From contig NZ_JBIGHV010000013.1 of the NCBI RefSeq assembly GCF_043555835.1, forward strand, positions 62,001-126,000: a DNA stretch of 64,000 bases, read 5' to 3'. This stretch comes from Pelomonas parva (GTDB lineage: Bacteria; Pseudomonadota; Gammaproteobacteria; Burkholderiales; Burkholderiaceae_C). Position numbers and translations under genes: made by a program. Shown here one piece after another: positions 1 through 10,954 of this stretch. Numbering within the stretch: position 1 is the stretch's first letter; each line of letters begins with the position of its first letter. The notes under the pieces are model-generated. The model had not been told where the DNA came from. It was given only the letters and a program-made list of their open reading frames with translations, and made no database searches.

Positions 1-1
1 G

Positions 2-2182
<2,181 letters not shown>

Positions 2183-2332
2183 GCGGAGCGCACCAGGCCG
2201 GGGCGCGAAGGCAGGTTGGTGTCAATGCCTCTTGCGGGCCGGCGCCGGCAGCGCTCAAATGCCCGGGCCTGTCGCAACGCGGTGGTAGGCGACGTCTGTT
2301 GATTGGCCTGACGCCTGACTTCGCTGACCGTC

Positions 2333-2572
2333 ATGAAAGTCCACTCCACGCCCCATCGATTCCTGCCGGCCTGGCTGCCGCAACGCGCGGGCACGCCGTC
2401 GCCCGCAGAGCGGACCGAGCCGGTGCTTGGCCTGCCGCCGATCGCGACACTGCAGGACTGCCAGCCACCCCAGCCGCGCCTGGCCGACATCGAACGGGCG
2501 CTGGAGGAAGGCAGCCGCCGCGTCTACCTGCCGCGCGGCGAGACCGAAGTCATCGAGAAGCCGCGCCGCTGA
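2333..2572 (+). CDS. hypothetical small protein, 79 aa
   Basis: Short open frame starting MKVHSTPHRF and ending with a charged stretch (EGSRRVYLPRGETEVIEKPRR region). No domain is recognised. Its C-terminal half has a plausible helix and basic tail, and codon use resembles the neighbours, but there is no clear ribosome site before the ATG. It converges on the dehydrogenase gene and overlaps its last 23 bases. It could be a spurious ORF; conservation in related genomes would decide. Confidence 0.4.
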   Translation: MKVHSTPHRFLPAWLPQRAGTPSPAERTEPVLGLPPIATLQDCQPPQPRLADIERALEEGSRRVYLPRGETEVIEKPRR

Positions 2573-3503
2573 GGGCCGTCGGCAGCGGCTCGCCGCGCCG
2601 CCAGGCCTCGACGTTGGCGATGAAGCATGCCACCGTCGCGCGGATGGCCTGCGGTGACCACCCGGCCACGTGCGGGGTCAGGATGACGTTGGGCAGGTCC
2701 ACCAGCGCCTGCGGCGGGCGGGGCTCGCCCTCGTAGACGTCCAGCGCCGCGCCGGCGATGCGGCCGGCCTGCAGCGCGGCGGCCAGCGCGGCCGTGTCCA
2801 CGCAGCTGCCACGGGCGATGTTGACCACATGGCCGCCTTCACCCAGAGCGGCCAGCACGGTTGCATCGACGATGTGCTGCGTGCCCGCGCCGCCCGGTGT
2901 CGCGACGACCAGGTCGTCGGCCCAGCCGGCCAGCGCCAGCGCGCTGTCGAAGTAGGCCGCATCGCCGGCGTCGTCGCGCGGGCGACGGTTGTGATAGCCG
3001 ATGACCATGCCGAAGGCCGCCGCGCGGCGCGCGATCTTCAGGCCGATGGCGCCCAGGCCGATGATGCCCAGCCGCCGGCCGCCGAAGTCGGGGTACAGCG
3101 GCAGCGCATCGCGCCAGACGCCCGCTCGCAAGGCCGCGCCCTGTTGCGGCAGCGCCCGCACGCTGGCCAGCAGCAGCGTCAGCGCATGGTCGGCCACGCA
3201 GTCGTCGTTGGTGCCGGCGCCGTTGCAGACGAGCACGCCGCGTGCCTGGGCGGCGGCCACGTCCAGGTTCTCGTAGCCGGCGCCCTGGGCGGCCAGCAAC
3301 TTCAGATGCGGCAGCGCGGCAATCTCGGTGGCCGTGAAGCCGACCGAGCCGTTCGTCAGCACCAGCTCGATGCTGCCGGCATGCGCGGCCAGCGCCGCGG
3401 CACGCGAGGCCGGGTCGATGGCTTCGATGACGTGGAACTGCGCCAACAGCAGTTGCTTGTGTTCAGCGGCGATGGGGACGAGCAGCAGCAGGTGTTCCTT
3501 CAT
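2550..3503 (-). CDS. D-isomer-specific 2-hydroxyacid dehydrogenase (glyoxylate/hydroxypyruvate reductase type)
   Basis: NAD(P)H-dependent cytosolic reductase of the D-2-hydroxyacid dehydrogenase family, 317 residues, the usual length. The N-terminal substrate domain contains the NGSVGFTATEIAALP and AAQGAGYENLD segments. The Rossmann motif GLGAIGLKIARRAAAFG lies near residue 150, followed by HNRRPR, which suggests NADPH preference. The substrate-binding region NIARGSCVDTAAL and the catalytic-histidine region LTPHVAGWSP near the C-terminus are present. This pattern matches the GhrB/hydroxypyruvate reductase branch; the actual substrate cannot be read from sequence. It stands alone on the minus strand, divergent from the cytochrome operon. 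Confidence 0.85.
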   Translation of the reverse strand: MKEHLLLLVPIAAEHKQLLLAQFHVIEAIDPASRAAALAAHAGSIELVLTNGSVGFTATEIAALPHLKLLAAQGAGYENLDVAAAQARGVLVCNGAGTNDDCVADHALTLLLASVRALPQQGAALRAGVWRDALPLYPDFGGRRLGIIGLGAIGLKIARRAAAFGMVIGYHNRRPRDDAGDAAYFDSALALAGWADDLVVATPGGAGTQHIVDATVLAALGEGGHVVNIARGSCVDTAALAAALQAGRIAGAALDVYEGEPRPPQALVDLPNVILTPHVAGWSPQAIRATVACFIANVEAWRRGEPLPTALSGAASR

Positions 3504-3570
3504 GCGCCCATCATGCCGCGATAAGAAAACGATAAGGCGTGCGGACGACCATGGTGATCAAGGAGCCGCC

Positions 3571-3975
3571 ATGAACCACCCGCCATCCGCTCGAACCCTG
3601 CTCGTCGGTCTTGCTGCCAGCCTCGCGGCGTCCGCCGCGTTGGCTGTCACGCCCGCCGATCTCTTGCGCACCTACAGCGCGCAGGCTGGCGCTGCACCGC
3701 AGCCGGCGCGAGGCCAGCAGTTCTTCAACGCCAGCCACGGCCGCGAATGGCGTTGCGCGTCCTGCCACGGCGCGGTGCCGAACCAGGCGGGCAGGCATGC
3801 CGCCACCGGCAAGTCCATCGCGCCGCTGGCGCCCGCCTTCAACCCCGAGCGCTTCACCGACCCGGCCAAGGCCGAGAAATGGTTCCGCCGCAATTGCAAC
3901 GACGTGGCGGGCCGTGAATGCACGGCCGCCGAAAAGGCGGATGTGCTGAGCTGGCTGCTCACCCTTCAACCGTGA
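3571..3975 (+). CDS. SHP-like monoheme cytochrome c (DUF1924 family)
   Basis: Secreted monoheme cytochrome, 134 residues. A signal peptide (LLVGLAASLAASAALAV) is followed by one heme site, CASCHG. The C-terminal region KWFRRNCNDVAGRECTAAEK is typical of sphaeroides heme protein homologues, where an asparagine is the labile second heme ligand. The start at 3571 is chosen because AAGGAG lies just upstream and the signal peptide begins there; the frame is open further upstream but reads like non-coding sequence. The next two genes encode a diheme cytochrome c and a b-type cytochrome, the known SHP operon order, so electrons probably pass from the quinone pool through cytochrome b and the diheme protein to this one. 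Its physiological substrate is not established. Confidence 0.85.
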   Translation: MNHPPSARTLLVGLAASLAASAALAVTPADLLRTYSAQAGAAPQPARGQQFFNASHGREWRCASCHGAVPNQAGRHAATGKSIAPLAPAFNPERFTDPAKAEKWFRRNCNDVAGRECTAAEKADVLSWLLTLQP

Positions 3976-3985
3976 GGCGAGCCCC

Positions 3986-4474
3986 ATGACACCCACCAAC
4001 CGCCCGCCATCGGGCCTGCTCGCCACCTGCGTTCTGGCCTTCGCCGCGAGCATGGGCCTGTGCGTGCCGGCCCGCGCCGACGATGTGCGTGCCGCGCCGC
4101 TGCTGCCCGCCTACAAGGCCGAATGCGCGGCCTGCCACATCGCCTACCCGCCGGGGCTGCTGCCGGCCGCATCGTGGCAGCGGCTGATGACGCAGCTGCC
4201 CCATCACTTCGGCACCGATGCGTCGCTGGACGCTGCCACGGTGACCGCGCTGTCGACCTGGCTGACGGCCAACGCGGCCCAGGGCCGGCGCGCCGCGCCG
4301 CCGCCGGCTGAAGACCGCATCACCCGTTCCGCCTGGTTCATTCGCAAGCACGACGACGTGCCTGCGGCGACCTGGAAACGTGCGTCCATCAAGAGCGCAT
4401 CCAACTGCATGGCCTGCCACAGCGGCGCCGATCGAGGAGATTTCAATGAACGCAACATCCGCATCCCGCGCTGA
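3986..4474 (+). CDS. diheme cytochrome c (DHC family)
   Basis: Periplasmic cytochrome of 162 residues with a signal peptide (ATCVLAFAASMGLCVPARA) and two heme-attachment motifs: CAACH near residue 48, followed by IAYPPGLLPA, and CMACH near the C-terminus, followed by SGADRGDF. That pairing is the hallmark of the DHC partner of sphaeroides heme protein. It starts 10 bases after the SHP-like gene, and its last 29 bases overlap the cytochrome b gene. By family knowledge it relays electrons between the membrane cytochrome b and the monoheme cytochrome. Confidence 0.9.
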   Translation: MTPTNRPPSGLLATCVLAFAASMGLCVPARADDVRAAPLLPAYKAECAACHIAYPPGLLPAASWQRLMTQLPHHFGTDASLDAATVTALSTWLTANAAQGRRAAPPPAEDRITRSAWFIRKHDDVPAATWKRASIKSASNCMACHSGADRGDFNERNIRIPR

Positions 4475-5159
4475 GGCGCCGGTCGATTCCGCCCCAGCCC
4501 GCAGGGTGCTCGTCTGGGACGCGCCGGTGCGCGTCTTCCACTGGTTGATGGTGCTCAGCTTTGCCGGGGCCTACCTCACCGCCGAGAGCGAACGCTGGCG
4601 CCTGCTGCATGTGACGCTCGGCTACACGATGGCCGGCCTGCTTGCGTTTCGCGTCGTCTGGGGGCTGGTCGGCACGCGGCATGCGCGCTTTGCCAGCTTC
4701 GTGCGCGGCCCGGCGGCCGTGTGGCGCTATCTGCGCAGCCTGGTCAGCGGCCAGCCCGAGCATCACGTCGGCCACAACCCGGCGGGCGCGCTCGCCATCG
4801 TCGCCTTGCTGGGCCTGACCGGCCTGGTGACGGCGGCCGGCTGGGCCACCTACAACGACCTCGGCGGCGAATGGCTGGAGGAGCTGCACGAGGGCGCGGC
4901 CAACGCAATGCTGGCCGTCGTCGGCCTGCATCTGGCAGGCGTGCTGATCGGCAGCTGGGTGCATGGCGACAACCTGATCGGCGCCATGCTCAGCGGTCGC
5001 AAGGCGGGCGCCCCCGAGGACACCGTGCGCAGCGCCTGGCGAAGTGTGGCGGCGCTGATGCTGGCGGCGGTGCTGGGCTTCTGGGCTGTCCAGTGGCAAA
5101 GCGCTCCAGCGCCAGACGCTGCGATGTCCGCCAGCCACCACGACCGCGACGACGACTGA
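4446..5159 (+). CDS. cytochrome b561-type membrane protein
   Basis: Integral membrane b-type cytochrome, 237 residues, of the family found with SHP/DHC cytochromes and Ni-Fe hydrogenases. Landmarks are VWDAPVRVFHWLMVLSF (first helix with a heme-ligand His), HVTLGYTMAGLLAFRVVWGLVG, HNPAGALAIVALLGLTGLV and ANAMLAVVGLHLAGVLIGSW with further ligand histidines, then a last helix VAALMLAAVLGFWAVQW. The start at 4446 is supported by GAGGAGA seven bases upstream and by the motif following soon after; it lies inside the end of the preceding gene, indicating translational coupling. Probably the quinol-side entry point of the electron-transfer unit. Confidence 0.88.
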   Translation: MNATSASRAEAPVDSAPARRVLVWDAPVRVFHWLMVLSFAGAYLTAESERWRLLHVTLGYTMAGLLAFRVVWGLVGTRHARFASFVRGPAAVWRYLRSLVSGQPEHHVGHNPAGALAIVALLGLTGLVTAAGWATYNDLGGEWLEELHEGAANAMLAVVGLHLAGVLIGSWVHGDNLIGAMLSGRKAGAPEDTVRSAWRSVAALMLAAVLGFWAVQWQSAPAPDAAMSASHHDRDDD

Positions 5160-5170
5160 GAATCCGGCCC

Positions 5171-5842
5171 ATGCGCGTGCTCCTCGCCGAAGACGACCCC
5201 TTGCTCGGCGACGGCCTGCGCGCCGGCCTGCGCCAGCTCGGCTTCCTGGTGGACTGGGTGCGCGACGGCTTGGCCGCCGAGAGCGAGCTGCGGGCCCATC
5301 CCTACGCGGCGGCGGTGCTTGACCTGGGCCTGCCACTGAAGGACGGCATGGACGTGTTGGCGGCCATCCGCCGCGCCGGCCTCACATTGCCTGTCCTCGT
5401 GCTGACCGCGCGCGACGCGCTGCCGGACCGCATCCGCGGCCTGGACGTCGGCGCGGATGACTACGTGGTGAAGCCCGTCGACCTGAACGAGCTGGCCGCG
5501 CGGCTGCGTGCGCTGGTGCGGCGCGCCCACGGACAGCCGCAGGAATGCCTGACGGCCCAGGACGTGGTGCTGGACCCGGCGGCCCGCTCCGTGCTGCAGG
5601 TCGGTGCGCCCGTGGCGCTGTCGGCGCGTGAGTTCGACCTGCTGCACACGCTGCTGCTCAACACTGGCCGGGTGTTGTCGCGCGAGCAGCTGGAGCAGCA
5701 CCTGTACAGCTGGGGGCAGGAGGTCGACAGCAATGCCGTCGAGGTGCACGTGCACCACCTGCGGCGCAAGCTGGGCAGCGCGCTGATACAGACGGTGCGC
5801 GGCGTCGGCTACGTCGTGATGCGCGAGCCAGCGCGGGCATGA
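5171..5842 (+). CDS. OmpR-family response regulator
   Basis: Two-component transcription regulator, 223 residues. The receiver domain has acidic pair EDD at 7-9, phospho-acceptor D51 in LDLGLP, T/S in LTARDA and the conserved lysine in VVKPVDL. The C-terminal winged-helix DNA-binding domain ends LRRKLGSALIQTVRGVGYVV, as in the QseB/TctD/PmrA branch. It follows the cytochrome b gene by 11 bases and overlaps the kinase start by four bases (ATGA), so it is part of the same transcription unit. It probably controls this operon, though no target site was identified. Confidence 0.92.
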   Translation: MRVLLAEDDPLLGDGLRAGLRQLGFLVDWVRDGLAAESELRAHPYAAAVLDLGLPLKDGMDVLAAIRRAGLTLPVLVLTARDALPDRIRGLDVGADDYVVKPVDLNELAARLRALVRRAHGQPQECLTAQDVVLDPAARSVLQVGAPVALSAREFDLLHTLLLNTGRVLSREQLEQHLYSWGQEVDSNAVEVHVHHLRRKLGSALIQTVRGVGYVVMREPARA

Positions 5843-7197
5843 TGCAGCGCCCGCGTTCGCTGCAAGGCCGGCTGCTGGCGCTGGTGCTGGGCGTGGTGGC
5901 GGCGGTCTGGGCCGTCGCGGCGGCGCTGACCTGGCTGGACGTGCGCCACGAACTGGACGAACTGCTGGACAGTCATCTCGCCCAGGCGGCGGCGCTGCTG
6001 GTCGTGCAGCAGGCCGGCGAGATCGAGGACGACCATCAAGCTGTCAACGCGCCATCGCTGCACCGCTATGCGCCCAAGGTCGCGTTCCAGGTCTTCCACG
6101 ACGGCCGCCTGGCGATGCGGTCGGCCAACGCGCCGGTCCAGCCGATGCTGGCGTTCAGCGGCAGCGCCACGAACGGCTTCCGCACCGTCGAGATGGCGGG
6201 CGAAACATGGCGCGTCTTTGCCGCCCACGGGCGCGAGCGGGACACGCAGGTCTTCGTCGGCGAACAGATCGACTCGCGCAACGACATCCTTTGGGCAGTG
6301 CTGCGCAGCGGCCTCACGCCCATGCTGTTCGCGCTGCCGCTGCTGGCCCTGGCGGCCTGGTGGGCGGTGCGCCAGGGCGTGGCGCCGCTGCGCGCCCTGG
6401 GCCGCACGCTGGCGCAGCGGCAGCCCCAGGCGCTGCAGCCCATCGCCGTCGCCGGCGCGCCCGCCGAGATGGCGCCCATGCTGGACGCGCTGAACGGCTT
6501 GTTCGAGCGTATCGGCGAGCTGATGGCTTCGGAGCGCCGCTTCACGGCGGATGCGGCGCATGAGCTGCGCACGCCCATCGCCGCCATCCGCGCCCAGGCC
6601 CAGGTGGCTTCTGCCTCGGTGGACGACGCCGAGCGGCGGCGCGCGCTGAGCGCGACCTTGCAAGGTTGCGACCGCGCCACCCGCCTCGTCGAGCAACTGC
6701 TGACGCTGTCCCGGCTGGAGTCAGGCAGCGCGCCGGCGCTTGCCGCACTGGACGCCGTGGCCGTGGTCCGCCAGGTCGTCGCCGAGGCTGCGGGTCTGGC
6801 GCTGGACAAGCGGCAGAGCCTGGCGCTTGAGGCACCCGATTCGTTGCCGGTCCACGCCGAGGCGACGCTGCTGTCGGTGCTGGCCCGCAACCTCGTCGAC
6901 AACGCGATCCGCTACAGCCCTGAAGGTGCGAGCGTGCGGGTGCTTGTGCGGGCGGCACCCGGCGGCGCCGAGCTGACGGTCGAAGACAGCGGCCCCGGCA
7001 TGAGCGAGCCCGACATCGCACACCTGGGCGAGCGCTTCTTCCGCGTCATCGGCAGCGGCCAGAGCGGCAGCGGCCTGGGCTGGTCGATCACGCGGCGCAT
7101 CGCCACCGTGCTCGCGGCGCAGGTGTCGGTGTCTCGCTCGGTGTCGCTGGGCGGCCTGGCCGTCACGGTGCAGCTTGGGTCAGCCGTTCACTCCTGA
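5839..7197 (+). CDS. sensor histidine kinase of the SHP-operon two-component system
   Basis: Membrane histidine kinase of 452 residues paired with the preceding regulator. The first transmembrane helix is near residues 11-31 (LLALVLGVVAAVWAVAAAL), followed by a periplasmic sensor region of about 120 residues and a second helix (LFALPLLALAAWWAV). H-box FTADAAHELRTPIAAIRAQ carries H241. The N-box NLVDNAIRYSPEG, G1 box EDSGPGMSE and G2 region SGSGLGWSI form the ATPase. The order resembles the QseC/PmrB type with the 2CSK N-terminal sensor. The start overlaps the regulator stop in ATGA. The end converges on the diguanylate cyclase gene with a ten-base overlap. Confidence 0.92.
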   Translation: MMQRPRSLQGRLLALVLGVVAAVWAVAAALTWLDVRHELDELLDSHLAQAAALLVVQQAGEIEDDHQAVNAPSLHRYAPKVAFQVFHDGRLAMRSANAPVQPMLAFSGSATNGFRTVEMAGETWRVFAAHGRERDTQVFVGEQIDSRNDILWAVLRSGLTPMLFALPLLALAAWWAVRQGVAPLRALGRTLAQRQPQALQPIAVAGAPAEMAPMLDALNGLFERIGELMASERRFTADAAHELRTPIAAIRAQAQVASASVDDAERRRALSATLQGCDRATRLVEQLLTLSRLESGSAPALAALDAVAVVRQVVAEAAGLALDKRQSLALEAPDSLPVHAEATLLSVLARNLVDNAIRYSPEGASVRVLVRAAPGGAELTVEDSGPGMSEPDIAHLGERFFRVIGSGQSGSGLGWSITRRIATVLAAQVSVSRSVSLGGLAVTVQLGSAVHS

Positions 7198-8360
7198 ACG
7201 ACGTTGCGGCCCTGCTTCTTGGCCCGGTAGAGCGCCGCATCCGCGCGCGCCAGCACCGCAGCGCCGTTGGCATCGCCGGGCTCGGCCTCGGCGATGCCGA
7301 AGCTGGCGCTCAGCGGCCAGTCCTGCTCCAGCCAGTGCAGCGGCGCCGCGTGGACGAGGGCGCGCATGCGCTCGGCCACCAGCGCCGCGCCGGCGATGCC
7401 GGTGTCCGGCAGCAGCACGCAGAACTCCTCGCCGCCCAGGCGGCCAAAGCGGTCCACCTCGCGCACGCAGGGCTGCAGCTCCTCCACCATCTGGCGCAGC
7501 GCGGCGTCACCGGCGGCATGGCCCAGTGTGTCGTTGAGCTGCTTGAAGCGGTCCATGTCGATCATCACCAGCGCATAGCCGCGGCCGCGCTGCAGCCAGG
7601 CATGGGCCTGCTCCAGCGCCTGGTCGAAGGCGCGGCGGTTCAGCGTGTCGGTCAGCGGGTCGCGCTGCAGCAGCCGCTCGATGCGGCTGACGAGCCGCAT
7701 CAGCACCAGCAGCGCCAGCGCCGCGTTCTGCAGCAGCACCAGCACGAAGGCGGCCCACAGGCAGGCGATGTTGAACGCCGACGGCACGCGCAGGTCGCCG
7801 GCACTGCCCGCGTTGACGAAGGTTTCCACCGTCCTCGCGGCGAGCAGCAGCGACAGCAGGAACAGCGGCAGGGCCAGCGCCGCCGGAGCGCGCCGGCCGT
7901 CGGCAGCCGCGCCAAGCTGGCGCCAGGCGAGCAGGCCCGCCACCAGCGTCAGTGCCGCGCCGGCGCCATTGACGATGCGCGCCGGCCAGCGCGGGTCGAC
8001 ACCGTCGGGCAGCGCCAGCAGCAGGGTGGCCACTGCAGCCACGGTCAGCGTCGTCGTTTGCCACGACAGGCGCCGCGTCGTCATGGCCTGCACTGCGGCG
8101 CCGAGCAGCGCGAACGAGGCCACGGCCAGCACGTCGCTCGGCCATCGCGTGAGCGCGTCGGGCGCCACGCCACGCAGCGCGTGCAAGGTCAGCGCGAGCG
8201 CGCTGGCGGCGTTGGCGGCAGCCAGCGTCAGCGAGGCCCGCAGCGCGATGCGCGCCACCAGCGCCAGTGCCAGCCACACCAGCGTCGCGACGAACGCAGT
8301 GGCGGCGACGGCGGCCAGCAGCGTCACCGTCTCGGCCGGCGTCGGCGCGGCGAGGCTCAT
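7188..8360 (-). CDS. membrane-anchored diguanylate cyclase (GGDEF) 1
   Basis: Makes cyclic di-GMP from two GTP. 390 residues: about seven hydrophobic helices fill the first 220, then a GGDEF domain with DPLTDTLNRRAFDQAL, MIDMDRFKQLNDTLGH, active-site loop GRLGGEEFCVLLP and ASFGIAEAEPGD. The loop is GGEEF, an active variant. No RxxD inhibitory site was seen directly before it. The start at 8360 shares ATGA with the stop of the upstream cyclase gene. No separate sensor domain is recognised beyond the helices. Confidence 0.88.
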   Translation of the reverse strand: MSLAAPTPAETVTLLAAVAATAFVATLVWLALALVARIALRASLTLAAANAASALALTLHALRGVAPDALTRWPSDVLAVASFALLGAAVQAMTTRRLSWQTTTLTVAAVATLLLALPDGVDPRWPARIVNGAGAALTLVAGLLAWRQLGAAADGRRAPAALALPLFLLSLLLAARTVETFVNAGSAGDLRVPSAFNIACLWAAFVLVLLQNAALALLVLMRLVSRIERLLQRDPLTDTLNRRAFDQALEQAHAWLQRGRGYALVMIDMDRFKQLNDTLGHAAGDAALRQMVEELQPCVREVDRFGRLGGEEFCVLLPDTGIAGAALVAERMRALVHAAPLHWLEQDWPLSASFGIAEAEPGDANGAAVLARADAALYRAKKQGRNVVQE

Positions 8361-9541
8361 GCGGAAGCCGCCGGCTGCAGCTGCCGCGCGACGCAGACGC
8401 GGTTGCGGCCTTCGGCCTTGGCCCGGTACAGCTCGGCGTCGGCGCGGACCAGGCCGATCTCGCCTTGCGCATCGCCCGCCACGGGCAGGGCCACGCCAAA
8501 GCTGGCGGACAGCGGCAGCGCCATGCCTTGCCAGTGCAGCGGCTGGGCATCCAGGCTGGCGCGCAGCCGCTCGGTGATGACGGCGGCCGTGGCCAGGTCG
8601 TCCGGCGAGGCCAGCGGCAGCAGCGCGCAGAACTCCTCGCCGCCCAGCCGCCCCAGGCAGTCGGTCTCGCGCAGCCCGGCCTGCCAGATGCGCACGCAGT
8701 GCTGCAGCGCCGCGTCGCCGGCCGCGTGGCCGTGTGCGTCGTTGATGCGCTTGAAATGGTCGATGTCGATCATCGCCAGCGCGAAGCCGTGGCCGCGCTG
8801 CAACTGGGCCTGGGCCTCGGCCAGGGCCAGCTCGAAGGCGCGGCGGTTCAGCGCGCCGGTCAGCGGGTCGCGGTGCGTCAGGTGCTGGATGCGCATGATG
8901 ACGCGCCAGATCATCAGCGCGATGAGGCTGAGCGTGATGCCCGCCGTCACGATGAAGGCCACCACCGCCCGCCCCGCCGTTGGCAGCTCGCCCGGGCGCG
9001 CCGCGCCGCCCACGCCCGTAAGCAGCATGCCGATGTGCACCATGCCGGCGACGGCCAGCAGCGCGAATGGCAGCGCGGTGCAGCCGGAGATGAACGGCGA
9101 GAGCTGCTTGGCGATGCCGCGCCGGATCTCGTGCACGGCCAGCGCCGCCAGCACGGTGGCGCTGCCCATGCTGGCCAGCTGCGGCAGCAGCACCGAGCCG
9201 CTGGCCAGCCCCAGCGCAATGCCCAGCGCGCCAACGCCGCTGATCCACGCGATGTGCCGTGCCCGCCGCCGGCTGCCCACCATGCGGCGCAGCGCCAGCA
9301 GCAGCAGCATGGACAGCAGCAGGCTGAACTCGGCCACCGCCTGGCGCAGCAGCAGTGGCCAGCCGGCCATGAAACCTTCGCTAACCTGCAGCAGCACGCG
9401 CACCAGGTGGGCGGCCGCCATCAGCCGGCTGGCGCGCGGCGCGATGCGAAAGGCCTGGGCAAGCATCAGCCAGGCCAGCGCCGCCATCAGGTTGAAGACG
9501 GCGCTGACTTGAAGGACGGTGGGGACGTCGAGAAATTGCAT
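8357..9541 (-). CDS. membrane-anchored diguanylate cyclase (GGDEF) 2
   Basis: 394 residues with the same plan as the following gene: an N-terminal half of hydrophobic helices (VFNLMAALAWLMLAQAF, LLSMLLLLALRRMV, ALGIALGLASGSVLL and others), then GGDEF with DPLTGALNRRAFELAL, MIDIDHFKRINDAHGH and GRLGGEEFCALLP. The start MQFLDVPTVLQ at 9541 is preferred over an upstream ATG whose extra residues are arginine/cysteine-rich. The two proteins are similar over the GGDEF half and likely arose by duplication. The gene is divergent from the SDR gene. Confidence 0.88.
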   Translation of the reverse strand: MQFLDVPTVLQVSAVFNLMAALAWLMLAQAFRIAPRASRLMAAAHLVRVLLQVSEGFMAGWPLLLRQAVAEFSLLLSMLLLLALRRMVGSRRRARHIAWISGVGALGIALGLASGSVLLPQLASMGSATVLAALAVHEIRRGIAKQLSPFISGCTALPFALLAVAGMVHIGMLLTGVGGAARPGELPTAGRAVVAFIVTAGITLSLIALMIWRVIMRIQHLTHRDPLTGALNRRAFELALAEAQAQLQRGHGFALAMIDIDHFKRINDAHGHAAGDAALQHCVRIWQAGLRETDCLGRLGGEEFCALLPLASPDDLATAAVITERLRASLDAQPLHWQGMALPLSASFGVALPVAGDAQGEIGLVRADAELYRAKAEGRNRVCVARQLQPAASA

Positions 9542-9573
9542 GTAAGCCCGGCATCTTCCCCGACAACGCCACA

Positions 9574-10323
9574 ATGCCGCCCATGTCGGCTTGGGTATTG
9601 ATCACCGGAGGTTCGCGTGGCATCGGTGCGGCCACCGCGCTGCGCTGTGCACAGGCGGGCTGGGACGTGGCCATCAACTACGCGCAGGACGGCGCCGCGG
9701 CGCAGGCGCTGGCGGCGCGTGTGCGCGGGCTCGGCCGGCGTGCGCTGACCGTGCAGGCGGATGTGGCCGACGAGCCGCAGGTGGCCGCGATGTTCGAGTG
9801 CCTGGACGCCGAAGGAGGCCGGCTGGCCGGGCTGGTCAACAACGCCGGTATCGTCGCTCCGGCCGCGCGGCTGGAGGCCATGTCGCCCGAGCGCTGGCGC
9901 CGCCTGTTCGATGTCAACGTCATCGGCACGCTGCTGTGCTGCCAGCAGGCGGCACAGCGCATGAGCACCGCGCGTGGCGGCCTGGGCGGGGCCATCGTCA
10001 ACCTCAGCTCACGGGCGGCCGAGTTCGGCTCGGCCGGCATCTATGTGGACTACGCGGCCACGAAGGGCGCCATCGACACGCTGACCAAGGGCCTTGCGCG
10101 CGAGCTGATCACCGAGGGCATCCGCGTCAACGGGGTGCGGCCGGGCATCATCGAGACGGACATCCACGCCAACAGCGGCATGGACGCCAGCGGCGCGGCC
10201 GCGACCATCCCCATCCAGCGCCTGGGCCGGCCCGAGGAGATCGCCGAGGCCATCGCCTGGCTGCTCAGCGACGCGGCCAGCTACACGGTGGGGGCGATGG
10301 TGGACGTGGCGGGCGGGCGCTAG
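9574..10323 (+). CDS. SDR-family oxidoreductase
   Basis: Classical short-chain dehydrogenase/reductase, 249 residues. The cofactor motif TGGSRGIGAATA is at the N-terminus, NNAGIVAP at the expected position, catalytic Ser in NLSSRAAEFG, YxxxK in YVDYAATKGAID, and the C-terminal VNGVRPGIIETDIH and VGAMVDVAGGR segments typical of FabG-like and glucose-dehydrogenase-like members (YgfF branch). The substrate is unknown. A second ATG three codons in (9583) is an equally possible start. The gene ends convergently, overlapping the tetR stop. Confidence 0.85.
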   Translation: MPPMSAWVLITGGSRGIGAATALRCAQAGWDVAINYAQDGAAAQALAARVRGLGRRALTVQADVADEPQVAAMFECLDAEGGRLAGLVNNAGIVAPAARLEAMSPERWRRLFDVNVIGTLLCCQQAAQRMSTARGGLGGAIVNLSSRAAEFGSAGIYVDYAATKGAIDTLTKGLARELITEGIRVNGVRPGIIETDIHANSGMDASGAAATIPIQRLGRPEEIAEAIAWLLSDAASYTVGAMVDVAGGR

Positions 10324-10913
10324 CCCAGCACCACGGCCAGCCAGGCGCGGCTGGCGCTCACCTGGCGCCGGATGACCGCCGGGTCGCGGCTGGCCTGAGC
10401 CAGCACGGCGGCGCCCTGCAGCACGGCCAGCAGGTGCTCGGCGCACTCACGGGCGGCCGGCGCCGGCAGCGCGCGGGCGAACTGCAGTTGCAGCCAGCCC
10501 AGCAGGCCCAGCAGCAGCCCGGCCGCGTGCTGGTGCAGTTGGGCGTCGAGCTTGCCGAGTTCGGTGGACAGGCTGCCGACGGGGCAGCCCGAGGCCGCCA
10601 GCACAGGTGCCTGAGCGTCCACATAGGCCAGCAGGCGCTCGATGGTCGCCGCCGGCGCAGCGTCGTGGGGCTGGCCCGCGCCCAGGGCGGCTTCCAGCTC
10701 GGCCTGGCGGCTGCGCAGCACGGCGTCCAGCAGCGCCGGCTTGGTCGCGAAGTAGTAGGCCAGGTTGCCCTTGAGCATGCCAGCCTCGGCGGCCACGTCG
10801 GCGAGCGAGGTGGAGGCGTAGCCGCGCTCCTCGAACAGCCGCAATGCCGCCGCCACGATGCGGTCGCTGCCGGTCTGGGCGGTGTCGGGCGGGGGAGTCA
10901 TGACGCTGTTCAT
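10320..10913 (-). CDS. TetR/AcrR-family transcriptional regulator
   Basis: Homodimeric repressor, about 197 residues. The N-terminal helix-turn-helix reads IVAAALRLFEERGYASTSLADVAAEAG followed by GNLAYYFATKPALLDAVL, the standard TetR_N signature. The C-terminal ligand domain resembles the TetR_C_16/YcdC type. Start 10913 (MNSVMT) or 10901 (MTPPPD) are both possible. It is divergent from the thioredoxin-fold gene, with two matching palindromes in the shared promoter region. It therefore probably represses both itself and that gene; the ligand is unknown. Confidence 0.88.
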   Translation of the reverse strand: MNSVMTPPPDTAQTGSDRIVAAALRLFEERGYASTSLADVAAEAGMLKGNLAYYFATKPALLDAVLRSRQAELEAALGAGQPHDAAPAATIERLLAYVDAQAPVLAASGCPVGSLSTELGKLDAQLHQHAAGLLLGLLGWLQLQFARALPAPAARECAEHLLAVLQGAAVLAQASRDPAVIRRQVSASRAWLAVVLG

Positions 10914-10954
10914 CGTAGCAGCCGGGACGGCGCCGGCAGCTTGTTGCGCCGCCG

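Noticed and set aside
7335..9601. Very long plus-strand open frames opposite the two diguanylate cyclase genes
   Set aside because: Gln/Arg/Ala-rich translations typical of antisense frames in high-GC DNA. The minus strand encodes two clear GGDEF proteins.
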